Shown: positions 51,201 to 59,196 of the stretch, piece after piece | How the letters are laid out: each line of letters opens with the position of its first letter | Numbering within the stretch: the first letter of the stretch is position 1 | NCBI GenBank assembly: GCA_006969385.1 | Contig: CP030884.1 | Location: 4,148,249 to 4,212,248 of the forward strand | Source of the DNA: Planctomycetaceae bacterium | Lineage (GTDB): Bacteria > Planctomycetota > Phycisphaerae > UBA1845 > UTPLA1 | DNA: 64,000 nt | Direction of reading: 5' to 3' | Notes under the pieces: generated by a model | The model's input: the letters and a program-made list of their open reading frames with translations, nothing else | Told to the model about the DNA's origin: nothing | Databases searched by the model: none | Position numbers and translations under genes: made by a program

Positions 51201-54200
51201 GGATTAACCCGGGGGTGGTGATCGACGGAGTACCGCAGTTCTATCCGTTTGCGGAGTTTCGTATCGAGGGTGATCAGGTCATCACGGAGGATTACTGCCC
51301 CACGGGTAAGGTGCTGATCCAGTACGACGATGGCCCGGGTGGTCGGTTCGTTGGTTTTGAAGTGGTGGAGATCATCAACTTTGGTACGCCCAATGCGGAG
51401 TTGGTGGATGTGGGCCGGCGCTTGGCCTTGCCGACGGGTGCGGATGATTGTCGGGCGGTGTTGGTGAACAACTTCGAGCAGGATGGCACCACGGTGGCGT
51501 GGCAGAAGGGCGTAGAAGAAGCGGTGATCTACCCGATTCGTCCCGAGCCGTTGGCCTCGAAGTTCGTGGTGGGCTGGTATGCCCAGTCGATCCTGCCGGG
51601 TGATCCGGATGACATGGAGACCTCTCCGCCGGTGGCGTTGTTCAACTGCTGGCCGGTGGCGATTGGTCGTTATGTGGTGCAGTGGCCCAGCGATCCGCAG
51701 ACACACATCGTGGATTCGGATTCGGATGTGATCCCAGCCGGTAGCCAGGTTGATTTGAATGTGGGTGCGGATCGTCGTTACTGCCAGGCGGAGGTGATGT
51801 ATCAGGAAGGCTTCGGCGGGTTGTTTGATGACCTGCCGTTGAGTGAAGTGGTTAACGGAGTCTTTGATGCGGTGCAACCGGGTTACTCGGTGGTGCGCTT
51901 TGATATTGATCCGGTGGGCTCGGGGTTATGCGGTGAAGAGGTGACCTTCGAAGTGGTGGCCTCGCGTGATCACCGCGACGTGGATGGCTATGCCAACCTG
52001 TGTCGCCCGCTGTTGGATGAAGTGTGTAACGATGATGTCGAATGTACGACCACCTTCAGTGGTGCGTGCACGGGTACGGTGTACCTGGGTGAGTTTGCTT
52101 GGGATATCGGTGACCAGATCACGGATGTGAGCCACGATGCCACGACCAACACGTACAAGTTTGGTTACCTGCATCCGTTCCGCTTCCCGGAGCAGCCGGT
52201 GGGGATCCCATACGCCAAGAGCATCTACGATGCCACGGGCCAGATCTTCCCGGTCAACGTGTCGCGGGCCCCGGACCTGTCGGCGGAACACGACATTCTG
52301 GAAGTGTGGTGGTTCCAGGCGTCGCGTTTGGAAGATGAGAACGGTGATGGCATCGTTGAGGGTAACCATGCGGGCGGTATCTACTGGCCGCACACGACGG
52401 CGACCTACGATGCGATGTGGCCGATGGATGCCGGTGAGATCGTGGTGGCGTCGAAGCTGGGTGGTTTTGATAACCAGGGCAACGTGGCGTTGTACAGCCA
52501 GTTCGCCACGGTTTATGACGCCGGCTTCTACGACGATTACCTGGGTGATGCTGAGAACAGCATCGAGAGCAACCAGTTCACCTTGGATGGTTGGAACGCC
52601 AACGATGAACACGCAGTGATGTTGCCGATCGGCACGGACTATCGTGTGTTTGCGACGCGTGATGATTCCCCGTGGAACATGGGCGGTTATGGGGATCCGC
52701 TAACGGGTCACCCGTATGTACTGGTGCAGTACCCGGTGGACGGCGATGCCCAGGCCCCGGATACGTATGGCATGGATGTGTTCGCTGTGGCGGCGGAGAT
52801 CCCGAGTGATCCAACGCAGGATCTGTACTATGACACGGTCTTGAGCCAGGCAGACTTGAGCACCGAGATCGACATCGTGGCGGGTCAGCCCTTAAGTCCG
52901 GTGTTGTTCCCGATCAACTTTGGCCAGCCGATCTGCTTGACGGATGAGATCCCGCCGTTGCCGGAGACGTATGCGCAGGGCGATGGGGTTTGGATTGACC
53001 GCAAGGGCGGTTTGTGGATGGTGGAAGCCACCCATGATGACTTCGACCGTACGCCGGAAGACAGCGAGTTCGCCGACGGGGTGGATACGTCTCCGATGGT
53101 GGTCAATGTGGGTGATCCGAGTACCGGTGATGTGTACCTGTATGAGAACTGGGCCCCGGATGGCGGTTGTCAGCCGTGGTTGAGTTATGCCTCGGGTGAT
53201 TCTGCGATACCGGAGCCGATTACGTTTGCTCCGAACTGGCCCTTCGTACCAGCACGCGATGATTACCCCTGTGCCGATGATCCACTGTGTGCCCGCCCCT
53301 TGAACATTGGGGAAGCGGTGAACCAGAGTGGTCAGTGCGGCAGCATTGAAGTGCTGCACGACTCGGTGGGTCTGCGGGTGATCGATCGCAGCTACTGGGT
53401 GAGCCTGGCAGTCGATCCGGTGGTAATGCAGGGCATTGACTTCGCGGTGTTACCGCCGCAGTTGTTCGCCGGTGAGATCGGCGGGGGCGGCGAGTTCCCG
53501 GATCGCATTCGTTACAACTTCAACAACTCGGGCGAGTTGGAGTTCCGCGGCATCATGAGCGATGCCGATCGCTACTACCTGCAGTTGGTGAGCCAGGACA
53601 TGGATTATCTGGCTTACATTGATCAGTTGTATTCATTGTCGCGTGAACAGTTGACGGTACCGGTGGAGAACCCCACCTCGAAGTGGGTGACGGTCGGTGA
53701 TGCGGCGGCAACACCGGGCTGGATCACGGTGGCCTTCCAAAACGATCAGCAGTGTGTGGATGAAGGTCTGCCGGTGAGCGTGGAAGTGTGGCGGGTGGAT
53801 TGTCCGCCGACCACCGGTTCGGTGCGCCCGATCCAACCGCAGTGTCTGTTTAGCGAGAAGCTGGCCATGCAGTTCACCGAAGACCTGGGCGGTGATCCCG
53901 ACCAGGTGGTGTTCCAGTGGCAATGGTCACTGGATCACGATCCGTCCAACACGATCGATCCGCAGAACGGCACGTGGGTAGATTACTTCCCCGAGTTCCC
54001 GGCCGAACAGATGGCGCTGGCCGAAGGCATGGGTCTGCGGGAAGTGTTGATTGAAGGCGCGAGCCTCTTCACGTTGCAAGATTCTTACTGGCGTGTGCGT
54101 TATCGAGGTTACAACGCCTGTCCGTGTGCGGGTGATCCGACCATCGATGATATGGCGTGCAATGCTGACGGCGACCTATGGCCCGACTTCCTGGCATTGA

Positions 54201-57200
54201 GTACGGGTGAGATCAGTAACTGGACCCGTCCGCAGTTGGCTGAAGGTTGGGTTAAGCGAGTCTTGCGTCAACTCAATCCGTTCGATCAGCGCTTCGATGA
54301 CTTCCATGAGAACCCGATCGCGACGTTCGTGAACATGATTCAGCAAGCGGGTATCCGCTACGAACAGAACATCGCGCTGAACTGCAACCCCGACAACATC
54401 AACGACATTGGTTTGATTGAGGCATACTCGACGGTAGCCGCCCGGGCCCGAGCCTTTAGTGTGGGCTTTGATCTGCCGGGTGTGAGTCAGGCGATCCAGC
54501 AAGCCGCCGGCAAGGTGGTGGACTTGTACATGCTGTTGGGTAACGAAGCCTATGCCGATGCGTTGGATCCGACGCTGGGTGTGTTCGCCGGTGGCGGCGA
54601 TGCCCCTGCCGGTTATGACCCGTTGGTGGCCTTCAGCTTTGAAGACCAGTTGCCCACGTTGTTGGATGAAGAACTGGCGATGTTGCGCGGGATCTCGAAT
54701 AGCCGTGATCCCGACATTGATGCCGATGGCGTAAAGATCGCCACGGTGTACAACCGACTGCCATGGAACTTCACCAGCGGCAACGGTCAGGTGGCCTATG
54801 CCAACAACTATCAACTGACGGATATTGAGACGGCGGTGGAGACCTATCCGCAAGGTCACGGCGACGCCTGGGGCCACTACTTAACAGCGGTTAAGCAGTA
54901 CTACTCGCTGTTGCGTGACAGTGACTTCACCTGGATCACTGATGACGAAGCGGTCTTGGTGGCTGGTCAGCCGGTGGTGGTGGGTTACCTGCACGAACGC
55001 AAGTTCGCGCAAGCCGCCGCGGCCAAGGCAAGAACAGGTGCGGCGATCACGTCGCTCACCTTCCGTCAACAGTACAGTCCTGATGATGCCGCCCATCGTG
55101 ACGGCTATCCCGACAGTGATCCGTCACGCTCGTGGGGTCTGGCCGATTGGGGCCGCCGTGCCGGTCAGGGTGCTTACTTCGACTGGGTGGTGGCCAATGC
55201 CCTGTTGGATGATGTGGCCGATAACCAGATCTGTCTGTCCACGGGTTCACCGTGTGGTGAAGGCACCGGAGGTTGCGCCATGGGTGATGACTGTGTCGAA
55301 GATCCGAACTTTGAGAACAGCATCCGCCAGGTGGATCGCACCACGGTGACGGAACTGGGTGAAGTGGCGGCCTCTTACTCCGAGATTCAATCGATCCTGG
55401 ACAAGGCTGACGCTGGACTCAATCCGCTGGGGCTGGCGGGTAACGTGGTACCGTTCGGCTTGAGCCCGAGCCAGATCGAAGAAGGTCAGACGCACTTTGA
55501 TCAGATCTATCAGCGTGCGGTCACGGCGATGTCCAATGCGGTCACGGCGTTCAACTATGCCAACGAGAACACCCGTCGCCTGCGCTCCTTGGAAGATGAA
55601 GTGGACAGCTTCGATGACCTGATCGAAGAACGGGAATTGGATTACGAATCCCGCCTGATTGAGATCTTCGGTAAGCCCTATCCAGAGGATATCGGTGTGA
55701 CCGGCACATATCCGGTGGGCTATGACGGTCCGGACTTCTATCACTTTGACTATGTGGATCCGTCGGCACTGTTGGGTAACAACGGTACCGGCAACACCAC
55801 GACGTTCACGGTGACGTTCGACGAACCGCAGGTGGGGCCGTCGGGTGGTATCAGTAACACCACGCGTACGGTAACCTTCACGGTTTCGACCGACGGGTTG
55901 GGCCTGGTGAAGCCGGCCGGTTGGACCGAACGCCCGGAACCGGGTGAGATTCAACTGTCCCGTTCGGAGTTGTTGCAGTCGATCGGCCGTTATCAAGCGG
56001 CGATCGATCGCTACGAGGCGACCTTGGATCAGGTGGAAGCGCAGTCGGCCTTGCTGGAGTCGCTCTTTAACCTGAACGCCAATGTGTTGCAGGTGCAGAT
56101 CAGCACCCTCAACCAGCAGCGTAGTCTCAATGAACAGATTGCCATTGCAAGACAGTTGCAGGGTGAGTTCCGCCGCAACGCCGGTTATGCCAGTCGCATT
56201 GCCAACGCGTTGGCGGAGGCTGCTCCAGGGACGTTGATTGCGGGCTTCTCCAACGGGGGGGACTTCACCTCGGCGATTCGCAGTGCGATCCGTCGCGCGG
56301 GTGAGTTGATTGCCCGCTTGTTCAACCGGGCCGCCGATCAGCAGGTACAAGTTGAACAGCAGCGTCAATTCGACAAGGAGATCGTATCGCTGCAGCAGCA
56401 GATCGACATCACCGGCTTCCAGAACGACTACCAGGTGGAACAGCAGATCGAGAGCTTGCGCAGCCTGATCCGTCAGTTGCCGTCGCAGCGGATTGAGATC
56501 TACACCCTGGAAGAAGCGATCAACTCGGCCACCGGCCGCTACCAGTCGGCCATCGGTCGCGGTCTGCGCTTGTGGGAACAGCGCACCGCCTTCCGCCAGC
56601 GTTCGGCCGACGAGGTCAGCGAGTTCCGCTATCGTGACATGGCCTTCCGCATCTTCCGCAACGAGTCGTTGCAGAAGTATCGCGCCCAATTCGACCTGGC
56701 AGCGCGCTACGTCTATCTGGCGGCCAAGGCGTATGACTACGAGACCAACCTGCTCAACAGCAACAGCCTCTCGGGTCAGCAGTTCCTAAGTGGCATTGTG
56801 AAGGAACGCACGTTGGGTGTGCTCGATTCATCGGGTCCGTTGGTGGGCAGTGGTCTGGCCGGCAACCTGGCGGAGATGTTCCTCAACTTCGACCTGGTAC
56901 TGCGTCCGCAATTGGGCTTCAACAGTCCCAACGAGTTGAACCGCGAGTTCAGTCTCCGCTGGGAACTGTTCCGCATCCCCAACAGCAATGCCAACAACGA
57001 TACCTGGCAGGATACGCTGAAGGGCTATCGCATTGCGGATATCAACCAGGATCCGATCTACCGTCAGTACTGTAAGCCGTTGCAGCCGGTGCCCAGTGGT
57101 GATGGTTCCCTGGCGGCCAACCCGGCATTGGTGATCCCCTTCACCACCACGGTGCAGTCGGGTCTGAACTTCTTTGGTAATCCGTCACAAGCGGACGAGG

Positions 57201-57916
57201 TCTATCCCAGTAGCTACCACGCCATCAAGCTGCATGCGATTGGTCTGCGCTTCGAGAACTACCCGGTCGGCACCCTCAACAACCAGGCGGAGTGTTATCT
57301 GGTGCCGGTGGGTTCCGACATCATGCGGGAACCGGAACAGGGTCGGATCCGCGAGTGGCAACTCTTGGATCAGACGCTACCGGTACCGTTCCCGTTGGGT
57401 GAACAGGACCTGGCTCAGGCCGACTGGTTGCCGTGGGATGGTCTGGTGGGTGGCAGTCGCGCCATGGTACGACGTCGCCTGATCCCGCAACTCACCGGCT
57501 TGCCGGCGCAGGGTAGTACCGATGAAGAGGATCTGCGTTATCACCTCACCGGTCGCTCGGCGTGGAACACGCAGTGGTACCTGATCATCCCGGCCAGCGA
57601 ACTGCTGGGTGTGGCACCGTTGGGTCAGGACGATGAGGGCACCCCGCTCGACGGGATCGAGATCTTCATCGACGGTCCCACCGGTAACGGGGTGGGGGTG
57701 CGTGACATCAAGTTGCTCTTCAACAGCTACGGCTACGCCGGCTCACCTGGACTCACCGACAACAGTGAAGACAACCCGGACGGTGACGGTAACGGTGGTG
57801 GCAGCGACAACGGTGACATCCCCGACGGGGATGACCTCCAACCCGCAACACCCCTGACTCCACAAGACGTCGACTCCATCATCGATCAAATGCTTTATGA
57901 CGCAGTCGATCAGTAG
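45281..57916 (+). CDS. Giant exported protein, module 2: same constant C-terminus, different N-terminal half (4211 aa)
   Basis: The signal peptide and first beta-helix cap resemble the module 1 protein (residues 1-88, about 80% identical). Residues about 90-1660 are strongly diverged though of the same type: GGA-repeat beta-helix with a second cap near 568 (VVYVDANVGGGDASGSSWAN) and Asp-box units (SIDDGFTW, STDNGATW, SSDDGLNW). Calcium repeats (1665-1820) are again close to module 1. From residue about 1923 the protein is identical to module 1 except one residue and the last few codons (QMLYDAVDQ versus QQLYSGSDE). Coiled coils lie near 3564-3760 and the putative TcB-binding end near 4090-4150. 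No SpvB/RHS gene follows, so this copy may share the module 1 partner or act as a recombination donor. Confidence 0.6.
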   Translation: MMNDLHLSNGSTLNTCSLPRTAAPQPRQWRTALTAMTAAMLTMVSFAGTAHAEIIYVDDSATSGMDTGTSWADAHVFLQTALERAQAGDDIYVAAGIYYPNLGVSSPQPSVRMESFNMKDGVRIFGGFPVGGSFANRNPELFHSLLCGDLADNDDPAQFPDGPSYADNSYNIVDMAGANSAALLDGFTISGGNANGSSSIGAHIGAALFSTIGEGRVRNCKFHDNFSLVAGGAVYAVSDIELQDCEFSNNQSLGRGGAIYLTIGSIRVIRCIFDSNISEATGGGGAMSVATGTSFVAFCDFVNNTAPEGGAVSNDGTSAPSFVNCRFLSNTAIDGNGGAINNRGDSPIKVANCLFSGNSANTDRNIAVYGGAIFTTKGNYQNCTIAYNQAKSDAGGVGVANTGDASFINCILWGNSAGQPAIQNQLASFTPTIDVDISYSCIQVDDAAAVYPGEGNIKTPPAFIDADGVDSVFGTFDDNFRLQIASPCNDAGSNTVLADNAGFRVTTDLDGNFRWADDSIANPTNSVGESCADGVAPPYPMEDAECPAIDAIIDMGAYEFSATEAPFEVVYVDANVGGGDASGSSWANAMPDLQLALNLTNQEASTIREIWVAAGTYYPSSSGDRSATFSIPADVGIYGGFDGEDSLLFPGGETVREQRNIDPDNNGCILSGDIGTMGDDSDNSFTVLSLLNGARDARLSGFVITGGNANVNSAEILEKIAGGLYCSDNSFLSLDHCNFNTNRADTWGGAIFGAPSSHIDVESCKFLSNGTIASGAAYHGHAATAHFRNCSFNANGSSASPGGGGGAIFARVNSFITIDDSLFKFNVAAGGGDGGAIHLDTSNANINNCVFYLNSASFGGGIYAENAVMTTINGSEFSANQAGEGGAIHLYLNSSFALNDSDFIWNFGSAGAPGGGGAIFAEASSSFNAQVSRFVGNLSNGDGGAVRLFNNSNANIINCELVGNTSGSHGGALNASGGGGADAFVIVNSTIADNIAGNNVGHGIHQASTGSAFVRNSILWNNPGQNDVVCSGGLLDIAFSILQDGTALAINCGSSFGTNISSGNPLFVGGPTGQFTADASYAGNDGITTLVDVNASYAVDELVGLSISPDISDPRQTVVVANTATEILVRGDVTAQVPVGGPYPIYQLNNYRIQAGSESPAIDAGENDFLDLNNDGNNKDDIPSDIDGKPRIANLTVDFGAFESIVDCNMNGVDDSVDISNSTSGDCNTDNIPDECEIGLLTGEFSATSFVNSTDGAKSAPRIATDGDNTWGVVWRENLASQSDNDIYFARSIDDGFTWGGVIALNSDAATDSDGQANPELATDGNGTWIAMWESVEPTPDIEFARSTDNGATWTPSSVIHPYFNTDVGAERRVSVDTDGAGNWIAAFESDGITGVVSDIDILVSRSTDNGATWTMPTVIHPYASSDNEEDRVPKIKYNPVTGTWLVCWWSRGSLGVGPDFDVGVIRSTDGGATWLSPQILNNFGSSDGPAEDDFVNDVEVGAAGNWIVVWESRADYQGTGTDQDILLSVSSDDGLNWDDPVAVNSTAVGDTAFDSLPSIEVDQNNNWMVVWWGDAVLPADGADADVYYSVSANKGLRWTALQPVNDYSAIDGPGTTDGDSEATVAVDNDGLWVVVWTSNYDGIPGLQSATENILYSRLRVTLDCDQNGILDICELFNGNQSDNNGNLLIDTCDNDCDENGISDVLELERDTDADGFIEDPNFAACDNCPTVFNPGQDDGDGDGVGDLCDICDGGDDNIDSDGDGVPDFCDNCNPSDCQSPGCDPVNPGQVDSDGDMVGDACDICPNFFNPQQLPGDNCEQFFALGSRLDPPAFIQAHVDLSRSVVEVTTNTVWLQGGIDPLSIPDNEWVAADQHVFYYNNVADPQDPSIVDGLFAIDAGLIRIEWRDAQGVPIDGVGRSLFLVEDEVAQNPWTVGVQYFLDYNEGQFQEDADVKIEAPFFATVRYNTQILEQRINPGVVIDGVPQFYPFAEFRIEGDQVITEDYCPTGKVLIQYDDGPGGRFVGFEVVEIINFGTPNAELVDVGRRLALPTGADDCRAVLVNNFEQDGTTVAWQKGVEEAVIYPIRPEPLASKFVVGWYAQSILPGDPDDMETSPPVALFNCWPVAIGRYVVQWPSDPQTHIVDSDSDVIPAGSQVDLNVGADRRYCQAEVMYQEGFGGLFDDLPLSEVVNGVFDAVQPGYSVVRFDIDPVGSGLCGEEVTFEVVASRDHRDVDGYANLCRPLLDEVCNDDVECTTTFSGACTGTVYLGEFAWDIGDQITDVSHDATTNTYKFGYLHPFRFPEQPVGIPYAKSIYDATGQIFPVNVSRAPDLSAEHDILEVWWFQASRLEDENGDGIVEGNHAGGIYWPHTTATYDAMWPMDAGEIVVASKLGGFDNQGNVALYSQFATVYDAGFYDDYLGDAENSIESNQFTLDGWNANDEHAVMLPIGTDYRVFATRDDSPWNMGGYGDPLTGHPYVLVQYPVDGDAQAPDTYGMDVFAVAAEIPSDPTQDLYYDTVLSQADLSTEIDIVAGQPLSPVLFPINFGQPICLTDEIPPLPETYAQGDGVWIDRKGGLWMVEATHDDFDRTPEDSEFADGVDTSPMVVNVGDPSTGDVYLYENWAPDGGCQPWLSYASGDSAIPEPITFAPNWPFVPARDDYPCADDPLCARPLNIGEAVNQSGQCGSIEVLHDSVGLRVIDRSYWVSLAVDPVVMQGIDFAVLPPQLFAGEIGGGGEFPDRIRYNFNNSGELEFRGIMSDADRYYLQLVSQDMDYLAYIDQLYSLSREQLTVPVENPTSKWVTVGDAAATPGWITVAFQNDQQCVDEGLPVSVEVWRVDCPPTTGSVRPIQPQCLFSEKLAMQFTEDLGGDPDQVVFQWQWSLDHDPSNTIDPQNGTWVDYFPEFPAEQMALAEGMGLREVLIEGASLFTLQDSYWRVRYRGYNACPCAGDPTIDDMACNADGDLWPDFLALSTGEISNWTRPQLAEGWVKRVLRQLNPFDQRFDDFHENPIATFVNMIQQAGIRYEQNIALNCNPDNINDIGLIEAYSTVAARARAFSVGFDLPGVSQAIQQAAGKVVDLYMLLGNEAYADALDPTLGVFAGGGDAPAGYDPLVAFSFEDQLPTLLDEELAMLRGISNSRDPDIDADGVKIATVYNRLPWNFTSGNGQVAYANNYQLTDIETAVETYPQGHGDAWGHYLTAVKQYYSLLRDSDFTWITDDEAVLVAGQPVVVGYLHERKFAQAAAAKARTGAAITSLTFRQQYSPDDAAHRDGYPDSDPSRSWGLADWGRRAGQGAYFDWVVANALLDDVADNQICLSTGSPCGEGTGGCAMGDDCVEDPNFENSIRQVDRTTVTELGEVAASYSEIQSILDKADAGLNPLGLAGNVVPFGLSPSQIEEGQTHFDQIYQRAVTAMSNAVTAFNYANENTRRLRSLEDEVDSFDDLIEERELDYESRLIEIFGKPYPEDIGVTGTYPVGYDGPDFYHFDYVDPSALLGNNGTGNTTTFTVTFDEPQVGPSGGISNTTRTVTFTVSTDGLGLVKPAGWTERPEPGEIQLSRSELLQSIGRYQAAIDRYEATLDQVEAQSALLESLFNLNANVLQVQISTLNQQRSLNEQIAIARQLQGEFRRNAGYASRIANALAEAAPGTLIAGFSNGGDFTSAIRSAIRRAGELIARLFNRAADQQVQVEQQRQFDKEIVSLQQQIDITGFQNDYQVEQQIESLRSLIRQLPSQRIEIYTLEEAINSATGRYQSAIGRGLRLWEQRTAFRQRSADEVSEFRYRDMAFRIFRNESLQKYRAQFDLAARYVYLAAKAYDYETNLLNSNSLSGQQFLSGIVKERTLGVLDSSGPLVGSGLAGNLAEMFLNFDLVLRPQLGFNSPNELNREFSLRWELFRIPNSNANNDTWQDTLKGYRIADINQDPIYRQYCKPLQPVPSGDGSLAANPALVIPFTTTVQSGLNFFGNPSQADEVYPSSYHAIKLHAIGLRFENYPVGTLNNQAECYLVPVGSDIMREPEQGRIREWQLLDQTLPVPFPLGEQDLAQADWLPWDGLVGGSRAMVRRRLIPQLTGLPAQGSTDEEDLRYHLTGRSAWNTQWYLIIPASELLGVAPLGQDDEGTPLDGIEIFIDGPTGNGVGVRDIKLLFNSYGYAGSPGLTDNSEDNPDGDGNGGGSDNGDIPDGDDLQPATPLTPQDVDSIIDQMLYDAVDQ
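51047..57889 (+). repeat. Duplicated block B, copy 2 (partner 28219-35061)
   Basis: 6843 bp matching copy 1 with one difference seen (G at 57236). Such identity beside strongly diverged N-terminal sequence needs very recent duplication or ongoing gene conversion. Confidence 0.93.
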
Positions 57917-57937
57917 GCCTTAAAGAGGAGGACCAGG

Positions 57938-57971
57938 CCAGGCACTGTGATTCTCACATCGCAGTGTCTGG
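57938..57971 (+). terminator. Hairpin after module 2
   Basis: Arms CCAGGCACTG and CAGTGTCTGG (one mismatch) with a 14-nt loop, 21 bp after the giant gene stop. There is no U-tract, so termination is uncertain. Confidence 0.35.
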
Positions 57972-58076
57972 CTGGTGCCCGATCTCGTCATCGAGCACAA
58001 TTACTTTGCATGACAACGTCATACGCATTAAAGGTTCTAAATCATGAATATTCTCGCAACCTAATTCGACTTCATG

Positions 58077-58085
58077 TGGTATACT
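58077..58085 (+). promoter_or_regulatory. Extended -10 promoter for the 145-aa gene
   Basis: TGG-TATACT is a good extended -10 element; no matching -35 is visible. It lies 37 bp before the GTG start of the next gene, with GGAGG between. Confidence 0.35.
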
Positions 58086-58121
58086 TGAATCGGGACACAT
58101 CCCCCCAGAACGGAGGATGTT

Positions 58122-58559
58122 GTGCCACACTTCTATCGGCCTCAAGATTTTCAATTGAATGACCATTGCGACTTTGGTGAACTTGACGGTCGTCCGGTTC
58201 TGATCAAGGGCAAGGCATATTTCGATATGTCAGATCCGGAAGCACCAGAACGCTTGGGGCCGGGGACCGCGTTCTCGGATGAATTTGGTTTTGTGAGCCA
58301 AGACCGGTTTTTCCGGTACCTGAACCGCATGACCTGGTCACGCTGCGAGAATGAAGCCGAACAGGTGCTTTGGGTTGCCAGTGCGGCAAAGGCCTATTTT
58401 GAGATGCAAGATTGGTCACTGCTCGATGCCTGGCCCGCATTTGTTAAGGAGTACCGACTGGTCGCGGCTGAGCCGCACCGTTTCGAGCAATTTGTGGCGG
58501 CTTGGCATGCTTTGGACCTAACGCATGAACGACCGGTTGAAGGAGTGGCATCAGAATAA
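58122..58559 (+). CDS. 145-aa protein of unknown function
   Basis: GTG start at 58122 with GGAGG 5-7 nt upstream. Soluble and aromatic-rich, with no signal peptide or transmembrane segment. An N-terminal beta part (FGELDGRPVLIKGKAYFDMS) is followed by a helical part (QVLWVASAAKAYFEMQDWSL, FVAAWHALDLTHE). No family is recognised. It is followed 99 bp later by the HD-domain gene in the same direction, possibly one transcript. Lying on the element's right arm between the toxin-like module and the recombination genes, it could be an accessory or immunity-type protein, but nothing in the sequence proves this. Confidence 0.65.
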   Translation: MPHFYRPQDFQLNDHCDFGELDGRPVLIKGKAYFDMSDPEAPERLGPGTAFSDEFGFVSQDRFFRYLNRMTWSRCENEAEQVLWVASAAKAYFEMQDWSLLDAWPAFVKEYRLVAAEPHRFEQFVAAWHALDLTHERPVEGVASE

Positions 58560-58658
58560 TGTGGGGAGATACCTACGAGAGCCACAAGGTCAGGGCAGGG
58601 TCGTGATGATGTTGACAATCTCTCTTCGCTCGATCTTAGAAAGGAGATACGCATTCAC

Positions 58659-59078
58659 ATGTCTGATCTGCAGCGTGCCATTGAGATTGCGGTAGATGCA
58701 CATCGCGGCCAGTTTGATAAAGCCGGCGCGCCGTACATCCTGCATCCGCTACGCGTAATGCAGCGACAGAGTACCACTGACGCCATGATCGTGGGCGTGT
58801 TGCATGACGTGGTGGAAGATTCGGATTGGACCTACGAACGCCTGCAGGCGGAGGGGTTCAGTGATGCGATTCTCAATGCCTTGAAGGCAGTCACCAATCA
58901 ACCCGACGAAGACTACGACGCCTTCGTGGCCCGGGCTGCATCGAATCCGATCGGACGGATGGTCAAGCTGGCCGACATCGAAGATAACTTGGATGTGCGG
59001 CGCTTGACCGAAATGACGGAACGGGATGGAAAGCGCATGAACAAGTACTTACGCGCTTGGCGTCGTCTGCAGGAATAG
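58659..59078 (+). CDS. Small HD-domain protein, RelA/SpoT-type alarmone hydrolase-like
   Basis: 139 residues from ATG 58659; AAAGGAG lies about 12 nt upstream. The motifs fit the hydrolase half of RelA/SpoT/MESH1: an early His (DAHRGQFDKAGAPYILHPLRV), the HD pair in GVLHDVVEDSDW, and the downstream VKLADIEDNLD motif with Asp and Asn. It is shorter than MESH1-like enzymes (about 180 residues) and has no synthetase, TGS or ACT domain. Likely activity is (p)ppGpp or related nucleotide 3'-pyrophosphate hydrolysis. On a mobile element it might act as a stand-alone alarmone regulator or an antitoxin-like neutraliser; that is inference. Confidence 0.8.
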   Translation: MSDLQRAIEIAVDAHRGQFDKAGAPYILHPLRVMQRQSTTDAMIVGVLHDVVEDSDWTYERLQAEGFSDAILNALKAVTNQPDEDYDAFVARAASNPIGRMVKLADIEDNLDVRRLTEMTERDGKRMNKYLRAWRRLQE

Positions 59079-59082
59079 CAAC

Positions 59083-59128
59083 AGCAACCAATTCGTACTG
59101 GTTGTTCAAGTTCAATACGCCATTGAAC
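59083..59128. terminator. Hairpins between convergent genes
   Basis: Two short stem-loops: AGCAACCA / TGGTTGTT (59083-59106, one G-T pair) and GTTCAAT / ATTGAAC (59110-59128). They sit between the HD gene and the oppositely oriented serine recombinase and may end both transcripts; neither has a long U-tract. Confidence 0.3.
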
Positions 59129-59196
59129 AAAAGTGTCACGATTGATCCTGCTTGGTATCGATCGGTACCGGAAGTGACAACTGCGTACTGAAAGTT

